From: Streptomyces sp. BV286
GTDB lineage: Bacteria > Actinomycetota > Actinomycetes > Streptomycetales > Streptomycetaceae
NCBI RefSeq assembly: GCF_019090165.1
Contig: NZ_JAHRIB010000045.1
Span: 1-64,000, forward strand
Length of the DNA stretch: 64,000 bases
Reading direction: 5' to 3'
How positions within the stretch are numbered: the stretch's first letter is position 1; every line of letters begins with the position of its first letter. Shown piece by piece: positions 24,666 to 34,338 of the stretch. The translations under genes and the position numbers were made by a program. The notes beneath the pieces were generated by a model. That model did not search any database, was not told the origin of the DNA, and saw nothing but the letters and a program-made list of their open reading frames with translations.

Positions 24666-25646
24666 GTGGCCGTGGAGGTGCGGGACAGTGCAGGTACGGA
24701 GGCGGTGACCCCTTCCCGTCGACACCCGAACGGCGTGCGTAAGGAAAGAAAAGGTTTTCACCGACGCAGCGGTCGGACGCTCTTCCTGCTGATGCTGCCG
24801 GGGCTCGGCTACTTCCTGCTGTTCCACTACGGGGCACTGGCCGGCAACGTCATCGCGTTCAAGGACTACGTGCCCTTCGACGGCATCTGGGGCAGTCCGT
24901 GGGTGGGCCTCGGCAACTTCCAGCGGATGTTCCAGGACACCGAGTTCTGGGACGCCGTCCTCAACACCCTCTGGATCGCGGTCCTCCAGATCGTCTTCTA
25001 CTTCCCCGTGCCGCTGGCTCTCGCCCTGCTGCTGCACACCCTGACCTGGAGCACGGTCCGCCGCTTCGTGCAGTCGGTGGCGTACCTGCCGCACTTCATC
25101 TCGTGGGTGATCGTCGTCGCCCTGTTCCAGCAGGTCCTCGGCGACACCGGCCTGGTGAACGGCTATCTCGGCGACGCGGGCCTGAGCACCGTCGACATCA
25201 TCGGCAACCCCGACGCCTTCCGGCCGCTCACCGTCGCCCAGGTGATCTGGAAGGACGCCGGCTGGGGAACGATCATCTTCCTCGCCGCGCTCTCCCAGGT
25301 CGACGAGCAGCAGTACGAGGCCGCCGCCATCGACGGCGCCGGACCCTGGCGGCGTTTCTGGCACGTCACCCTGCCCGCGATCCGGGCGGTGATCGTGCTG
25401 CTCCTCATCATGCGTCTCGGTGACATCCTCTCCGTCGGCTTCGAGCAGATGCTCCTGCAGCGTGACGCGGTGGGCCCGGAGGCCGCGGAGGTCATCGACA
25501 CCTTCGTCTACTACCAGGGCCTGGTCGGCGGCGACTACGGATACGCGGCCGCCGCCGGCCTCTTCAAGGGCGTGGTCGGGGCGCTCCTCGTCTACGCGGC
25601 CAACAAGGTCGCCCACCGGCTCGGCGAACAGGGGATCTACAAGTGA
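24666..25646 (+). CDS. Sugar ABC transporter permease (LplB type)
   Basis: A 326-residue inner-membrane permease with six predicted helices and the EAA loop (EQQYEAAAIDGAGPWRRFW). The N-terminal cytoplasmic extension is basic. It belongs to the LplB/YtcQ-linked CUT1 group that imports complex oligosaccharides. The GTG at 24666 follows GAGGAGG. It overlaps the next permease by GTGA and is the first gene of an operon under two LacI-type operators. Confidence 0.9.
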   Translation: MAVEVRDSAGTEAVTPSRRHPNGVRKERKGFHRRSGRTLFLLMLPGLGYFLLFHYGALAGNVIAFKDYVPFDGIWGSPWVGLGNFQRMFQDTEFWDAVLNTLWIAVLQIVFYFPVPLALALLLHTLTWSTVRRFVQSVAYLPHFISWVIVVALFQQVLGDTGLVNGYLGDAGLSTVDIIGNPDAFRPLTVAQVIWKDAGWGTIIFLAALSQVDEQQYEAAAIDGAGPWRRFWHVTLPAIRAVIVLLLIMRLGDILSVGFEQMLLQRDAVGPEAAEVIDTFVYYQGLVGGDYGYAAAAGLFKGVVGALLVYAANKVAHRLGEQGIYK

Positions 25647-26530
25647 GCGCACACGTGAGGCCCGCCTGGATGGAGAAGCCCGGGCCGGTGACCCAGGCCG
25701 CGAAAGCCGTTGCGCTCACCACCGTGGTCCTCCTGGTGTGCGTGCCGTTCCTCGTGATCCTCTCCACCTCGCTCGCCTCGCCCAAGGAGGTGGTCGACAA
25801 CGGCGGCTGGGTGCTCTGGCCGACGAACCCGACCACCAAGGCGTACAGCGACATCTTCGAGGGCGGCATCGTCACCCATGCCCTCGGTGTCAGCGCGGGA
25901 GTGACCGTCGTCGGCACGGTGCTCAGCCTCTTCTGCACGGTGACGCTGGCCTACGCCCTGGCGCGTCCCGGGGTGTTCGGCGGCCGGCCCATGCTGCTCC
26001 TCGTCCTGTTCACGTTCCTCTTTCCACCCGGCATGATCCCCAGCTTCCTGCTGGTCAAGGAGCTCGGTCTGCTGGACTCGTACGGCTCGCTGGTCTTTCC
26101 CGTGCTGATCAACGTGTTCAACCTGGTGGTCCTGCGCGGCTTCTTCCAGTCGATCCCCGAGGAGCTGTACGAGGCCGCCCGGCTGGACGGCGCCGGGGAC
26201 TGGCGGGTCCTGTGGTCCGTCGTGCTGCCCCTGTCGAAGGCGGCCCTCGGGGTCGTCGGCCTCTTCTACGCGGTGGCCTACTGGAACTCCTGGTTCTACG
26301 CCTCGCTGTACCTGGAGAGCGACCACTGGCCGCTCCAACAGGTGCTTCGGACCTATGTGGTGGCCGGATCGGGACTCACCGACAGCGCCACCAGCGAGGG
26401 CGCCGTGAACGCCCCGCAGACCGTGCAGATGGCCGTCCTGGTGATCGCCACCGTGCCGATCCTGCTCGTCTACCCCTTCCTGCAGAAGTACTTCACCAAG
26501 GGCGTGCTCACCGGCGCCATCAAGAGTTGA
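25643..26530 (+). CDS. Sugar ABC transporter permease (YtcP/MalG type)
   Basis: A 295-residue permease with six predicted helices and the EAA motif (EELYEAARLDGAGDWRVLW). Its GTG start overlaps the stop of the first permease, giving coupled translation and a heterodimeric channel. No ATPase gene is in the cluster, so the shared MsiK-type ATPase used by Streptomyces sugar importers is expected to energise it (inference). Confidence 0.9.
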   Translation: MSAHVRPAWMEKPGPVTQAAKAVALTTVVLLVCVPFLVILSTSLASPKEVVDNGGWVLWPTNPTTKAYSDIFEGGIVTHALGVSAGVTVVGTVLSLFCTVTLAYALARPGVFGGRPMLLLVLFTFLFPPGMIPSFLLVKELGLLDSYGSLVFPVLINVFNLVVLRGFFQSIPEELYEAARLDGAGDWRVLWSVVLPLSKAALGVVGLFYAVAYWNSWFYASLYLESDHWPLQQVLRTYVVAGSGLTDSATSEGAVNAPQTVQMAVLVIATVPILLVYPFLQKYFTKGVLTGAIKS

Positions 26531-26535
26531 GCGCC

Positions 26536-26610
26536 TCGCTGGTGCGGCGCTCCGGGTGCGGGCCGGTTGCGGCCGGCCACGCAGTCCCCGCGCCCCTTAT
26601 GGGGGGTGCC
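26536..26610 (+). repeat. Streptomyces-type dispersed intergenic element
   Basis: The stretch resembles a GC-rich sequence seen, from memory, in many Streptomyces intergenic regions: a GGCCGG-rich stem followed by CGCAGT-CCCCGCGCCCCTTA and GGGG. It lies between the permease and binding-protein genes. The identification rests on recall and was not searched. Confidence 0.4.
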
Positions 26611-26686
26611 GTTTTGCACCGCGCTTCACCAGTTCCACCAAGCCGTCCGTCAACAGCCAGTCGTCCAGAGCTGGGAGAAGACACGT

Positions 26687-28345
26687 ATGTCCGGTTCATC
26701 GATGTCCCGCCGTGCCCTGATGCGTACCGCCGCCGTGGGCACTCTCGCGCTCGCCGCTCCGACCGCCCTGACCGCCTGCTCCACGGAGTCCGGCGACGAC
26801 GGGGTGTCCAACGCGGGCAAGGACCTCGCGCCCTGGCCCGCGTACAAGGCCTTCGCCGGGCCGAGGCCCGACCTGGCGCCGACCGGGGAAGGTGTCCAGC
26901 CCGGCTACACGTCCTACCCCGCCGACCTGGCGAAGTCGGTCTCCCGCACCCCCGGGGACGGCTCCACGGTCAAGGTGATGTCGGTGTCCTTCGGCACACC
27001 GCCGAAGCCGGCCTCGTCGAACCGGTTCTGGCAGGCCGTGGAGAAGGCGCTCGGCGTGAAGATCGAGTACACGGTCATCTCGCAGGCGGACTACCAGAAG
27101 AAGATGGCCACCGTCATGGCGGGTGACCCCGGTCAACTGCCGGACATCATCAACATCTTCTCCGGGTTCGCGCTGCCGCGCGAGGCCCAGTTCGTCCAGC
27201 GCCGCGCCGAGGACCTCACCCCGTTCCTGTCCGGCGACGCGGTCACGGACCATCCGAACCTCGCGAACATCCCCACCCACGCCTGGCGGGACATGGGCCG
27301 CATCGGCGGCCGGATCTACGGCATCCCCCTGGAACGCCCGCTGCCGGGCTCCACGCTCTGGCTCAACCAGGAGTACTTCGAGGACGCCGGAATGAAGGAG
27401 GGCTGGACGGACCAGGACTTCGCGGCGGTCGCCAGGAAGGGCACCAGCGGGCGGAAGTACGCCCTGGGGGCGGCGGTCGGGTCCGCGTTCGGTGACGGCT
27501 TCCACTCCGCGGCCCACGGCGTCAGCGCACGGGGCTGGTCGGTGAAGAAGGACGGCACGTTCCTCCCGTCCGCCGCCGACGACCGCTACAAGGAGATGCT
27601 CGACTTCCAGCTCCGGCTGCGCAAGGCGGGCTCCTACCACCCCGACGCCACCTCGATCTCCCAGCCGGACATGATCGCCCTCTACCTCAACGGAACGGTC
27701 GGCTCCGTGCAGGACGGGTTCGGCGGCTACCTCCCCAAGTTCCTCGACAGGACAAGGAAGTTCACACCCGCGGCCGCCCTCCCGTACAGCGTGGGCGGTA
27801 CCCCCGGCGGCATCGTCGCGGCACGCCGCTCGTTCGGCTACACCATCCTCAAGAAGGCGAAGAAGGAGCGCATCCAGCTGCTGCTGCGGGTCCTCGACTA
27901 CCTCGCGGCGCCGTTCGGCAGCAAGGAGTGGGAGCTCGTCCACTACGGACTGGAGGGCACCCACTTCACCCGGGCCGAGGACGGCTCGCCCGAACCGAGC
28001 GACCTCGGCCAGGTCGAGAACAACACCAACCTGCCGCTCAAGTACCTCGCCGAAGGACCCCAGGTGCTGTTCGTGCCCGGGCTGCCCGACGCGGTGAAGG
28101 CCCTGCACGCCTGGCAGACGAAGACCGTTCCGGCAGCCATCCGCAACGCCTCGTACGGGCTCCAGTCCTCGACGTACACCTCCCGGGGCACCACCCTCGA
28201 CACGCTCCTCAAGGACACCGCCACCGGGATCGTCGCCGGCCGGACACCACTGTCCGAGTGGGACGCGACGGTCAAGAAGTGGCGCCAGCGCGGTGGCGAC
28301 AGAATGGCCGAGGAGTTCGCCAGGGACTACGCCGCCAACAACTGA
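26687..28345 (+). CDS. Sugar ABC transporter substrate-binding lipoprotein (LplA type)
   Basis: A 552-residue exported lipoprotein. The signal has twin arginines (SRRALMRT) and a lipobox LTAC with Cys31 as the lipidated residue, so Tat export is plausible. The remaining 520 residues fit the large LplA/YtcQ-like extracellular solute-binding proteins. GGGAGAAG precedes the ATG at 26687. The gene is third in the operon with the two permeases; its size suggests an oligosaccharide ligand. Confidence 0.9.
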   Translation: MSGSSMSRRALMRTAAVGTLALAAPTALTACSTESGDDGVSNAGKDLAPWPAYKAFAGPRPDLAPTGEGVQPGYTSYPADLAKSVSRTPGDGSTVKVMSVSFGTPPKPASSNRFWQAVEKALGVKIEYTVISQADYQKKMATVMAGDPGQLPDIINIFSGFALPREAQFVQRRAEDLTPFLSGDAVTDHPNLANIPTHAWRDMGRIGGRIYGIPLERPLPGSTLWLNQEYFEDAGMKEGWTDQDFAAVARKGTSGRKYALGAAVGSAFGDGFHSAAHGVSARGWSVKKDGTFLPSAADDRYKEMLDFQLRLRKAGSYHPDATSISQPDMIALYLNGTVGSVQDGFGGYLPKFLDRTRKFTPAAALPYSVGGTPGGIVAARRSFGYTILKKAKKERIQLLLRVLDYLAAPFGSKEWELVHYGLEGTHFTRAEDGSPEPSDLGQVENNTNLPLKYLAEGPQVLFVPGLPDAVKALHAWQTKTVPAAIRNASYGLQSSTYTSRGTTLDTLLKDTATGIVAGRTPLSEWDATVKKWRQRGGDRMAEEFARDYAANN

Positions 28346-28385
28346 CGTGGCACGTCGGGCGGCTGTGAGGGGAGACGCGGGGGAC

Positions 28386-29483
28386 ATGGGCAACGACATG
28401 GCAGAGGCGGAGCCGACGGCGAAGCGGCGCGTGACCATCCGCGAGGTCGCCGAGCGGGCAGGCGTGTCCATGGCTACCGTCTCGCGCGTGCTGAGCGGCA
28501 ACCACCCCGTGCCCGCGTCCACCCGGGCCCGGGTGCTGCGCGCGGCCCGCGACCTCGACTACGTCGCCAACGCGCACGCCCGCGCCCTCGTCGGCGGCGG
28601 ACGCAAGATGGTCGCCGTCGTCCTGCGCCAGGTCACGAGCCCCTTCTACGCGCAGGTCGCCGAGGGCGTCGAGGCCGAAGCGGCCGCGCGGGGCTGGCTG
28701 TGCCTGGTCGGCACCACCGGCGGGGACCCGCAGCGCGAGCTGGAGTTCGTGCAGCTGATGCGGGAGGAGGGCGCCCGGCTGGTGGTGCTGGTCGGCGGGG
28801 TCGTCGAGGACGACGCCTACCGGGAGCGGGTGGCGCACTACGCCCAGGCCCTCGACTCGTCCGGCGCGCGCCTCGTGCTGTGCGGACGGCCTGCGCCCGA
28901 CCCCGGCATCCCGGCGCTCGTCGTCGAGTTCGACAACGAGGCCGGTGCCCGCGCCATCACCGGCCATCTCCTCTCGGCGGGCCACCGCAGGATCGTCTTC
29001 CTCGGCGGGCTGCCCGGCAACACGGCCCTGGACGCGCGGGTCGCCGGGTACCGGGCCGCGCTCGCCGAGCACGGCCTGCCGGCCGGGGCCGCGCACGTCG
29101 TCGACTGCGGACTCGGCCGGGCTGCGGGCCATCGCGCGATGACTCAACTCCTGAAGGAGACACCGGACTTCACCGCCGTCTTCGCCGGGGACGACATGGT
29201 CGCCGCCGGAGTGCTGCGGGCCATCTCCGACGCCGGACTGCGCGTGCCCCACGACCTCTCGGTCGTCGGCTACAACGACATCCCGCTCGCGGAGGACTTC
29301 AACCCGCCGCTCACCACCGTGCGCACCCCGGCCGAGGAGCTCGGCCGGGCCGCCGTACGCATCGCCCTGCGCGACCCCGAGCACGCCGCGGGCGCCCACC
29401 ATCTGCTCGGCACCCACATCGTCGTACGCGACAGCGTCCAGCCGCCCCCGCCCGACGCCACCGCGCCCGAACGCCCTCACTGA
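28386..29483 (+). CDS. LacI-family transcriptional regulator
   Basis: A 365-residue repressor. The helix-turn-helix is at residues about 18-60 (TIREVAERAGVSMATVSRVL, with the hinge region NAHARALVGG). The rest is a periplasmic-binding-like effector domain. It is fourth in the sugar operon and most likely binds the two AAACGTTT sites at 24527 and 24617, derepressing on import of the cognate sugar. The ATG at 28386 was preferred over one four codons downstream; both are possible. Confidence 0.9.
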   Translation: MGNDMAEAEPTAKRRVTIREVAERAGVSMATVSRVLSGNHPVPASTRARVLRAARDLDYVANAHARALVGGGRKMVAVVLRQVTSPFYAQVAEGVEAEAAARGWLCLVGTTGGDPQRELEFVQLMREEGARLVVLVGGVVEDDAYRERVAHYAQALDSSGARLVLCGRPAPDPGIPALVVEFDNEAGARAITGHLLSAGHRRIVFLGGLPGNTALDARVAGYRAALAEHGLPAGAAHVVDCGLGRAAGHRAMTQLLKETPDFTAVFAGDDMVAAGVLRAISDAGLRVPHDLSVVGYNDIPLAEDFNPPLTTVRTPAEELGRAAVRIALRDPEHAAGAHHLLGTHIVVRDSVQPPPPDATAPERPH

Positions 29484-29501
29484 CGGAGGACCCACCCCCG
29501 T

Positions 29502-31490
29502 ATGACCGCGCCGCACGTGTCGCTCACCGGTTCGACGCACGCCTCCCGCATGCCGCCCCCCGACCCCGCCCTGTCACCGGTCACCGGCTGGACCCGCGCG
29601 CACTGGGAGGCGATGGCCGACCGCCTGCTGGACGCCCTGCGCCCCTACGCGTCACAGGAGTCGGCGCACTACCGGCTGCCCGGCCGGGCCGGCCACTCCG
29701 GACCCTGGTCCGACGGCCTGGAGGGGTACGCCCGTTCGTTCCTGCTCGCCGCCTGCCGGATCGCGGGTGCCGACGGCCGCGTCCCGCCGGACCTCGTCGA
29801 GCGGTACGCGGCCGGCCTGGCCGCCGGTACCGACCCGGACGGGGCCGACCGCTGGCCGCCCATCACCGACCGGGGCCAGCCCATGGTCGAGGCCGCTTCG
29901 ATCGCCATCGCCCTGCACGAGACCCGGCCGTGGATCTGGGACCGGCTCGACGACGGGGTACGCCAGCGGGTGGCGGCCTGGCTCGGCGGGTTCGTCGGAG
30001 CCGAGACCAACGACTCGAACTGGCGGCTCTTCCAGGTGGTCACGGAGGAGTTCCTCGCCTCCGTGGGAGCCCCGCACAGCCGTGCGGAGATCGACGGGGG
30101 ACTGGCACGGCTGGAGGACTGGTACCGGGGCGAGGGCTGGTACACCGACGGCGACGGCCGCAAGTTCGACTACTACAACGCCTGGGCGCTGCACCTCTAC
30201 CCGGTGCTGTGGGCGCGGATCGCCGGGTCCCGCGCGGACACCGCGCTGACAGCCGTCCACAGGGCCCGGCTGCGTGAGTTCATCGGCGCCCACCAGTACT
30301 TTTTCGGGGCCGACGGCGCGCCCGTCCACCAGGGCCGTTCTCTCACCTACCGTTACGCGACGGCCGCCCCGCTGTGGGCCGGCGCGCTCGCGGACGCCAC
30401 CCCCCTGCCGCCCGGCCGTACACGCCGGCTCGCCTCGGGCGCGCTGAAGCACTTCGCCGAGCGCGGGGTGCCCGACGAGCGGGGACTGCTGAGCCTCGGC
30501 TGGTACCGGCCCTTCCTTCCGGTCACCCAGCGCTATTCGGGACCCGCCTCGCCGTACTGGGCGAGCAAGGCGTTCCTCGGCCTGCTGCTGCCCGCCGGCC
30601 ATCCCGTGTGGACGGCGCGCGAGGAGCCGGGGCCGGTGGAGACGGCCGACGCGTACCTGGCGCTGCCCGCGCCGGGCTGGCTGCTCCACTCGACCGCCGC
30701 CGACGGGATCGTGCGGCTCGTCAACCACGGCAGCGACCGGCTGCCGCCACCGCCGGCCGATGCCGAGGACAGCCCGCACTACGCGAAGTTCGCGTACTCC
30801 GGCGCCACGGCTCCCGACACCGCGGCGGACGGTTCCGTGGCAGGGCCCGACAACCACATCGCCCTGCTCGCGCCGGACGGGGCGGCCTCGCGGCGCGGCC
30901 GGATCCATCCTCTCGGCGTGGCGGGGCGCCGCGCGGCGTCCTGGCACCGGGCCGTCCTGCCGGGGTCCGGGGAGGGGGAGGGGCACCGCATCGAGACGAC
31001 CAGCGTGGTCCACGGGCCCTGGGAGGTACGCGTGCACCGGGTCGAGGGACCGGCCGGAGCCGTCGTGCGCGAAGGGGGGTGGGCCGTGGCCGACGACAGC
31101 GGGCCACCGCTGCAGGAGACGGGGCCCGGATGGGCCTCGGCGCGTCGAGCGGACGGCCTCACGAGCGCGCTCGTCGCCCTGCACGGCTGGGGCGGGCCCG
31201 GCTCCGGCGACCTGCCGCGGGGCACGGTCTCAGCCGGGCGGGCCGTCAACGCCTACGGCGAGCACTCCGCCACTCCCTGCCTGCGGCTGCCGTCGCACCC
31301 GGGCGGGGTCCACGTCCTGGTCACTCTGGTCGTCCTCGACGCCGACCCGGCACGGCCCTGCGAACCCGGGCAACTGCGGGCGCAGGCAGCCGCGTTGGTC
31401 ACTCCCGAGGGGACGGTGGTGATCCGCTTCCCGGACGGGACGCGGGAGGACGTTCCGCCGGGGGAGGGAAACGGCCAAGGAAGCGGCTGA
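29502..31490 (+). CDS. DUF2264-domain protein, probable carbohydrate-active enzyme
   Basis: A 662-residue cytosolic protein. Residues about 25-370 fit DUF2264, an (alpha/alpha)-barrel type domain (WTRAHWEAMADRLLDALRPY; DSNWRLFQVV; WYTDGDGRKFDYYNAWALHLY). The C-terminal 280 residues resemble a beta-sandwich. It has no signal peptide. It is the only enzyme in the LacI/ABC operon, so it probably attacks the imported oligosaccharide. DUF2264 chemistry is not something I can state with certainty; a glycosidase acting on an acidic glycan is one possibility. Confidence 0.82.
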   Translation: MTAPHVSLTGSTHASRMPPPDPALSPVTGWTRAHWEAMADRLLDALRPYASQESAHYRLPGRAGHSGPWSDGLEGYARSFLLAACRIAGADGRVPPDLVERYAAGLAAGTDPDGADRWPPITDRGQPMVEAASIAIALHETRPWIWDRLDDGVRQRVAAWLGGFVGAETNDSNWRLFQVVTEEFLASVGAPHSRAEIDGGLARLEDWYRGEGWYTDGDGRKFDYYNAWALHLYPVLWARIAGSRADTALTAVHRARLREFIGAHQYFFGADGAPVHQGRSLTYRYATAAPLWAGALADATPLPPGRTRRLASGALKHFAERGVPDERGLLSLGWYRPFLPVTQRYSGPASPYWASKAFLGLLLPAGHPVWTAREEPGPVETADAYLALPAPGWLLHSTAADGIVRLVNHGSDRLPPPPADAEDSPHYAKFAYSGATAPDTAADGSVAGPDNHIALLAPDGAASRRGRIHPLGVAGRRAASWHRAVLPGSGEGEGHRIETTSVVHGPWEVRVHRVEGPAGAVVREGGWAVADDSGPPLQETGPGWASARRADGLTSALVALHGWGGPGSGDLPRGTVSAGRAVNAYGEHSATPCLRLPSHPGGVHVLVTLVVLDADPARPCEPGQLRAQAAALVTPEGTVVIRFPDGTREDVPPGEGNGQGSG

Positions 31491-31698
31491 GGAGGCCGGA
31501 CGAGCGCGCAGGCCGGCGGACCGCGCAATCCGGTTCACTCAACTCGGTGAATTTCAGCGGCAGTAGTTGACTTTTGGTCTTTGTGTTTGTTCAACCTGAC
31601 CTGTTCACGCGGGTGTTGTGGCCGTAAAGTCGCCGTGCTGCCCCAGTCCCAGGCCGCACCATTTGTACGTACGACTGTCTGGCCAAGGAGGGGTGGCG

Positions 31699-32172
31699 GT
31701 GGCAACGCCGGTACGCGCTTCGTCGGACGGGCCCGCGCTGCTCACCGAGCGCGGCCCCATGGAACCCGTCCGCGAGATGGAGTTCACGGCCCGTTTCTCC
31801 CGTGCGGACGGCGAGTTCGCCGCCGAGGCGGCCGCCGTGGCGGTGACGCAGGTGATCGACGCCCCGCTGTCGTTCGTCTCCCCGGTCCTCGACGCGGGCT
31901 GTTCCGTGAGCAGGTGTCTGCTGGCGCGCAGCGCCGCCGACACCTGCCGGATCGTCCTCACCGCGGACCGTTCGGGCATCACCGTGGCCGCCACCGACGA
32001 CGTCGCGGTCTCGCTGGACGCAGGCGATCCGTCCGGCGCCAAGAACCTGCCGCTGCTCGCCGTCGTCGACGGACTGAACGTGCACCACGGCCCCGACGGT
32101 CATGTGTGGGTCGTGTGGAAAGGGTCGTGGCGCGGTGACGGCCTCACCCCGGACGGGCCCGCCCAGCCTTAA
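31699..32172 (+). CDS. Conserved hypothetical protein
   Basis: A 157-residue protein. AAGGAGG lies seven bases before the GTG at 31699. The pattern (VREMEFTARFSRADGEFAAE; RIVLTADRSGITVAATDDV; PLLAVVDGLNVHHGPDGHVW) is faintly like an ATP-binding anti-sigma fold lacking clear N and G boxes. This is only an impression. No membrane segments are present. Confidence 0.62.
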   Translation: MATPVRASSDGPALLTERGPMEPVREMEFTARFSRADGEFAAEAAAVAVTQVIDAPLSFVSPVLDAGCSVSRCLLARSAADTCRIVLTADRSGITVAATDDVAVSLDAGDPSGAKNLPLLAVVDGLNVHHGPDGHVWVVWKGSWRGDGLTPDGPAQP

Positions 32173-32176
32173 TGCA

Positions 32177-32182
32177 TATGAT
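32177..32182 (+). promoter_or_regulatory. -10 element TATGAT for a leaderless gene
   Basis: TATGAT places a transcription start at the GTG at 32189, so the acetyltransferase mRNA is probably leaderless. The -35 region is weak. Confidence 0.45.
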
Positions 32183-32188
32183 GTGCAA

Positions 32189-32719
32189 GTGCGTGACTAC
32201 TGCATAAGGACGGCCACCCCCGACGATCTCGACGGCGCCCGGTCGGTGATGCTCGACACCGTGTACCGGGACTTCGGCACCGGGTACGTACCGCGCTGGC
32301 ACCGGGACATCATCGACCTCGGCGGCGCCTACCTCACGCCCGTCCGGCACACCCTGCTGGTCGCGGTCGACGAGCGGGACGGGTCGGTGGCCGCGACGGC
32401 CGCGCTCGACTCCCGGGGCCCGGCCCACCCGCCCAACCCGCGCCACCTCGCCGAGCGCTACCCCTCGGGAGTGACCGCCCAGCTGCGTCGCGTGTACGTC
32501 CGCCCCGGTGACCGCAGGCAGGGCCTGGCCCGGCAGCTCGTCGGCCGGCTGCTGGACTTCGCGGCGACCGACGGCGGCTATCACGCCGCCTATCTGCACA
32601 CCGACCCGACGGTGCCCGGCGCCGAGGCGTTCTGGCGTTCGCTGGGCAAGGCGGTCCACGACGAACGCGAGGAACCGGGCGGCCAGGGAACCCTGCACTT
32701 CGAAGTCCCCCTGCCCTGA
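32189..32719 (+). CDS. GNAT-family N-acetyltransferase
   Basis: A 176-residue acetyl-CoA-dependent transferase. The acetyl-CoA pyrophosphate-binding motif A appears as LRRVYVRPGDRRQGLARQLV (about residues 97-116), followed by AYLHTD and AEAFWRSLG. I chose the GTG at 32189, which coincides with the start predicted from the -10 box; an in-frame GTG at 32183 is possible. The substrate is unknown. Confidence 0.82.
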   Translation: MRDYCIRTATPDDLDGARSVMLDTVYRDFGTGYVPRWHRDIIDLGGAYLTPVRHTLLVAVDERDGSVAATAALDSRGPAHPPNPRHLAERYPSGVTAQLRRVYVRPGDRRQGLARQLVGRLLDFAATDGGYHAAYLHTDPTVPGAEAFWRSLGKAVHDEREEPGGQGTLHFEVPLP

Positions 32720-32767
32720 CGACGCGTCCCGCTCGCACGCCGTACACCCCCCACGATTGAAGAGATC

Positions 32768-34267
32768 ATGCGCTCTGCGCCGCCCCGGCGCCGGTTGTTC
32801 GCCGGCCTGCTGCTCGCCCCCCTGCTCACCGGCTGCTTCGCCTCCGAGGGCGGTGACGCGTCCTCCGGCGGCTCGGCAGGCTCCCGGCTGAAGGTCGCGC
32901 TCGCCTTCCCGCCCGCCGAGAACCTCTCCCCGTACGGCGCCGACGCCACCCTCCTCAGCAGGCTCGGCGTCACCGAGGGCCTGACCCGGCTCGACGCCAA
33001 CGGCGCCGCCGCTCCCGCGCTCGCCGAGTCGTGGCGCCGCGAGAACGACCGCGACTGGCTGTTCACCGTGCGGGACGCCGCGTTCCAGGACGGCACCGAG
33101 GTCACGCCGAAGGCCGTCGCCGCGTCCCTGACCCGGGCCGCGGGCGCCGAGCCCCCGACCGCCGCCCTGTCCGGTGTCGAACTCACCGCCGAGGCGGCGG
33201 GCGGCCGGAACGTGCGGGTGAGCACCGCCGACCCGGACCCCGCGCTGCCGCTGCGGCTGTCCAGCCCCGGCCTGGTCGTCCTGTCGGCCGAGGCGTACGC
33301 GAGGAAGGGCCGGGTCAGCCCGGTCGGCACCGCCACCGGCCCCTTCGAGCTCACCAAGGTCACCGGCGCCACCGCCGCCACCCTCGACCGCTTCGACGAC
33401 TACTGGGGCGGCCGCGCCCAGGCCTCCGGCGTCGACGCGAGGTTCACAGCCGACGGCACCGCCCGGACCAACGCGCTGCGCACCGGCGAGGTCGACATCG
33501 CCGAGGCCGTGCCCGTCTCGCAGGCCGCCTCCCTCGACGAGGCCGCCCGCCGTGAGACGGCCACCACCCGCACCACGAGCGTCCTCCTGAACAGCAGGTC
33601 GGGCGCCTTCAAGGACCCGAGGACACGGGCCGCCGCCCGCGAGGCGATCGACACCTCCGTCTTCGCCAAGGACGTCTACGAGGGGCATGCCGGGCCCGGC
33701 GCCGGAATCTACGGGCCGGCCCTGACCTGGGCGGCCGACAAGAGGGTCGAACCGGTCGGCAGGGCACGGGCGGCGGCGGCCGACGGCACGCCGATCACCG
33801 TGGCCACGTACGACAACCGGCCCGAACTGCCCGAGGTCGCGCAGGTGCTGAAGCAGCAGCTGGACAATGCGGGTTTCAGGGTCGAGCTGGAGGTGCGCGA
33901 GTACTCCCGGCTGGAGAGCGACGCGCTGGCCGGGAAGTTCGACGCGTTCGTCTCCGCCCGCAACACCATGCTCGACACCGGCGACCCCGTCTCCATCCTC
34001 GCCGGCGACTACACGTGCGACGGCAGCTACAACCTGGCGCAGCTGTGCGACCGGACGGTCGACAAGGCCGTCGCCGAGGCCGGGAAGGTCACCGACACCG
34101 CGAGGCGGCAGGACGCGGCGATGACCGCCGAAGCGGCGATTCTCGGCACGGACGCCGTCGTGCCGCTGGTCCACCAGCGGATCATCACCGGGGTGGGCGC
34201 CAAGGTGCGCGGTGTGCTGCTCGACCCGTACGAGCGCAGCCTCGTCGGCGTCGGCACGCGCCGCTGA
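32768..34267 (+). CDS. ABC transporter substrate-binding lipoprotein, peptide/nickel type
   Basis: A 499-residue lipoprotein of the SBP_bac_5 family. The signal ends in a lipobox LTGC with Cys23. Family segments include LTRLDANGAAAPALAESWRR, FQDGTEVTPKAVAASL and GDPVSILAGDYTCDGSYNLA. The cognate permease and ATPase genes are not here, so it is an orphan binding protein. Oligopeptide, nickel or a related chelate are possible ligands. A strong terminator follows the gene. Confidence 0.86.
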   Translation: MRSAPPRRRLFAGLLLAPLLTGCFASEGGDASSGGSAGSRLKVALAFPPAENLSPYGADATLLSRLGVTEGLTRLDANGAAAPALAESWRRENDRDWLFTVRDAAFQDGTEVTPKAVAASLTRAAGAEPPTAALSGVELTAEAAGGRNVRVSTADPDPALPLRLSSPGLVVLSAEAYARKGRVSPVGTATGPFELTKVTGATAATLDRFDDYWGGRAQASGVDARFTADGTARTNALRTGEVDIAEAVPVSQAASLDEAARRETATTRTTSVLLNSRSGAFKDPRTRAAAREAIDTSVFAKDVYEGHAGPGAGIYGPALTWAADKRVEPVGRARAAAADGTPITVATYDNRPELPEVAQVLKQQLDNAGFRVELEVREYSRLESDALAGKFDAFVSARNTMLDTGDPVSILAGDYTCDGSYNLAQLCDRTVDKAVAEAGKVTDTARRQDAAMTAEAAILGTDAVVPLVHQRIITGVGAKVRGVLLDPYERSLVGVGTRR

Positions 34268-34288
34268 CAGGCGGTTCCGGCACACGCG

Positions 34289-34324
34289 GAGGGGCCGCCG
34301 TCTCCCTGAAGACGGCGGCCCCTC
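34289..34324. terminator. Strong bidirectional terminator
   Basis: GAGGGGCCGCCGTC (34289-34302) pairs perfectly with GACGGCGGCCCCTC (34311-34324) between the convergent binding-protein and exporter genes. Confidence 0.85.
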
Positions 34325-34338
34325 GGCTTGTGGCGGAC

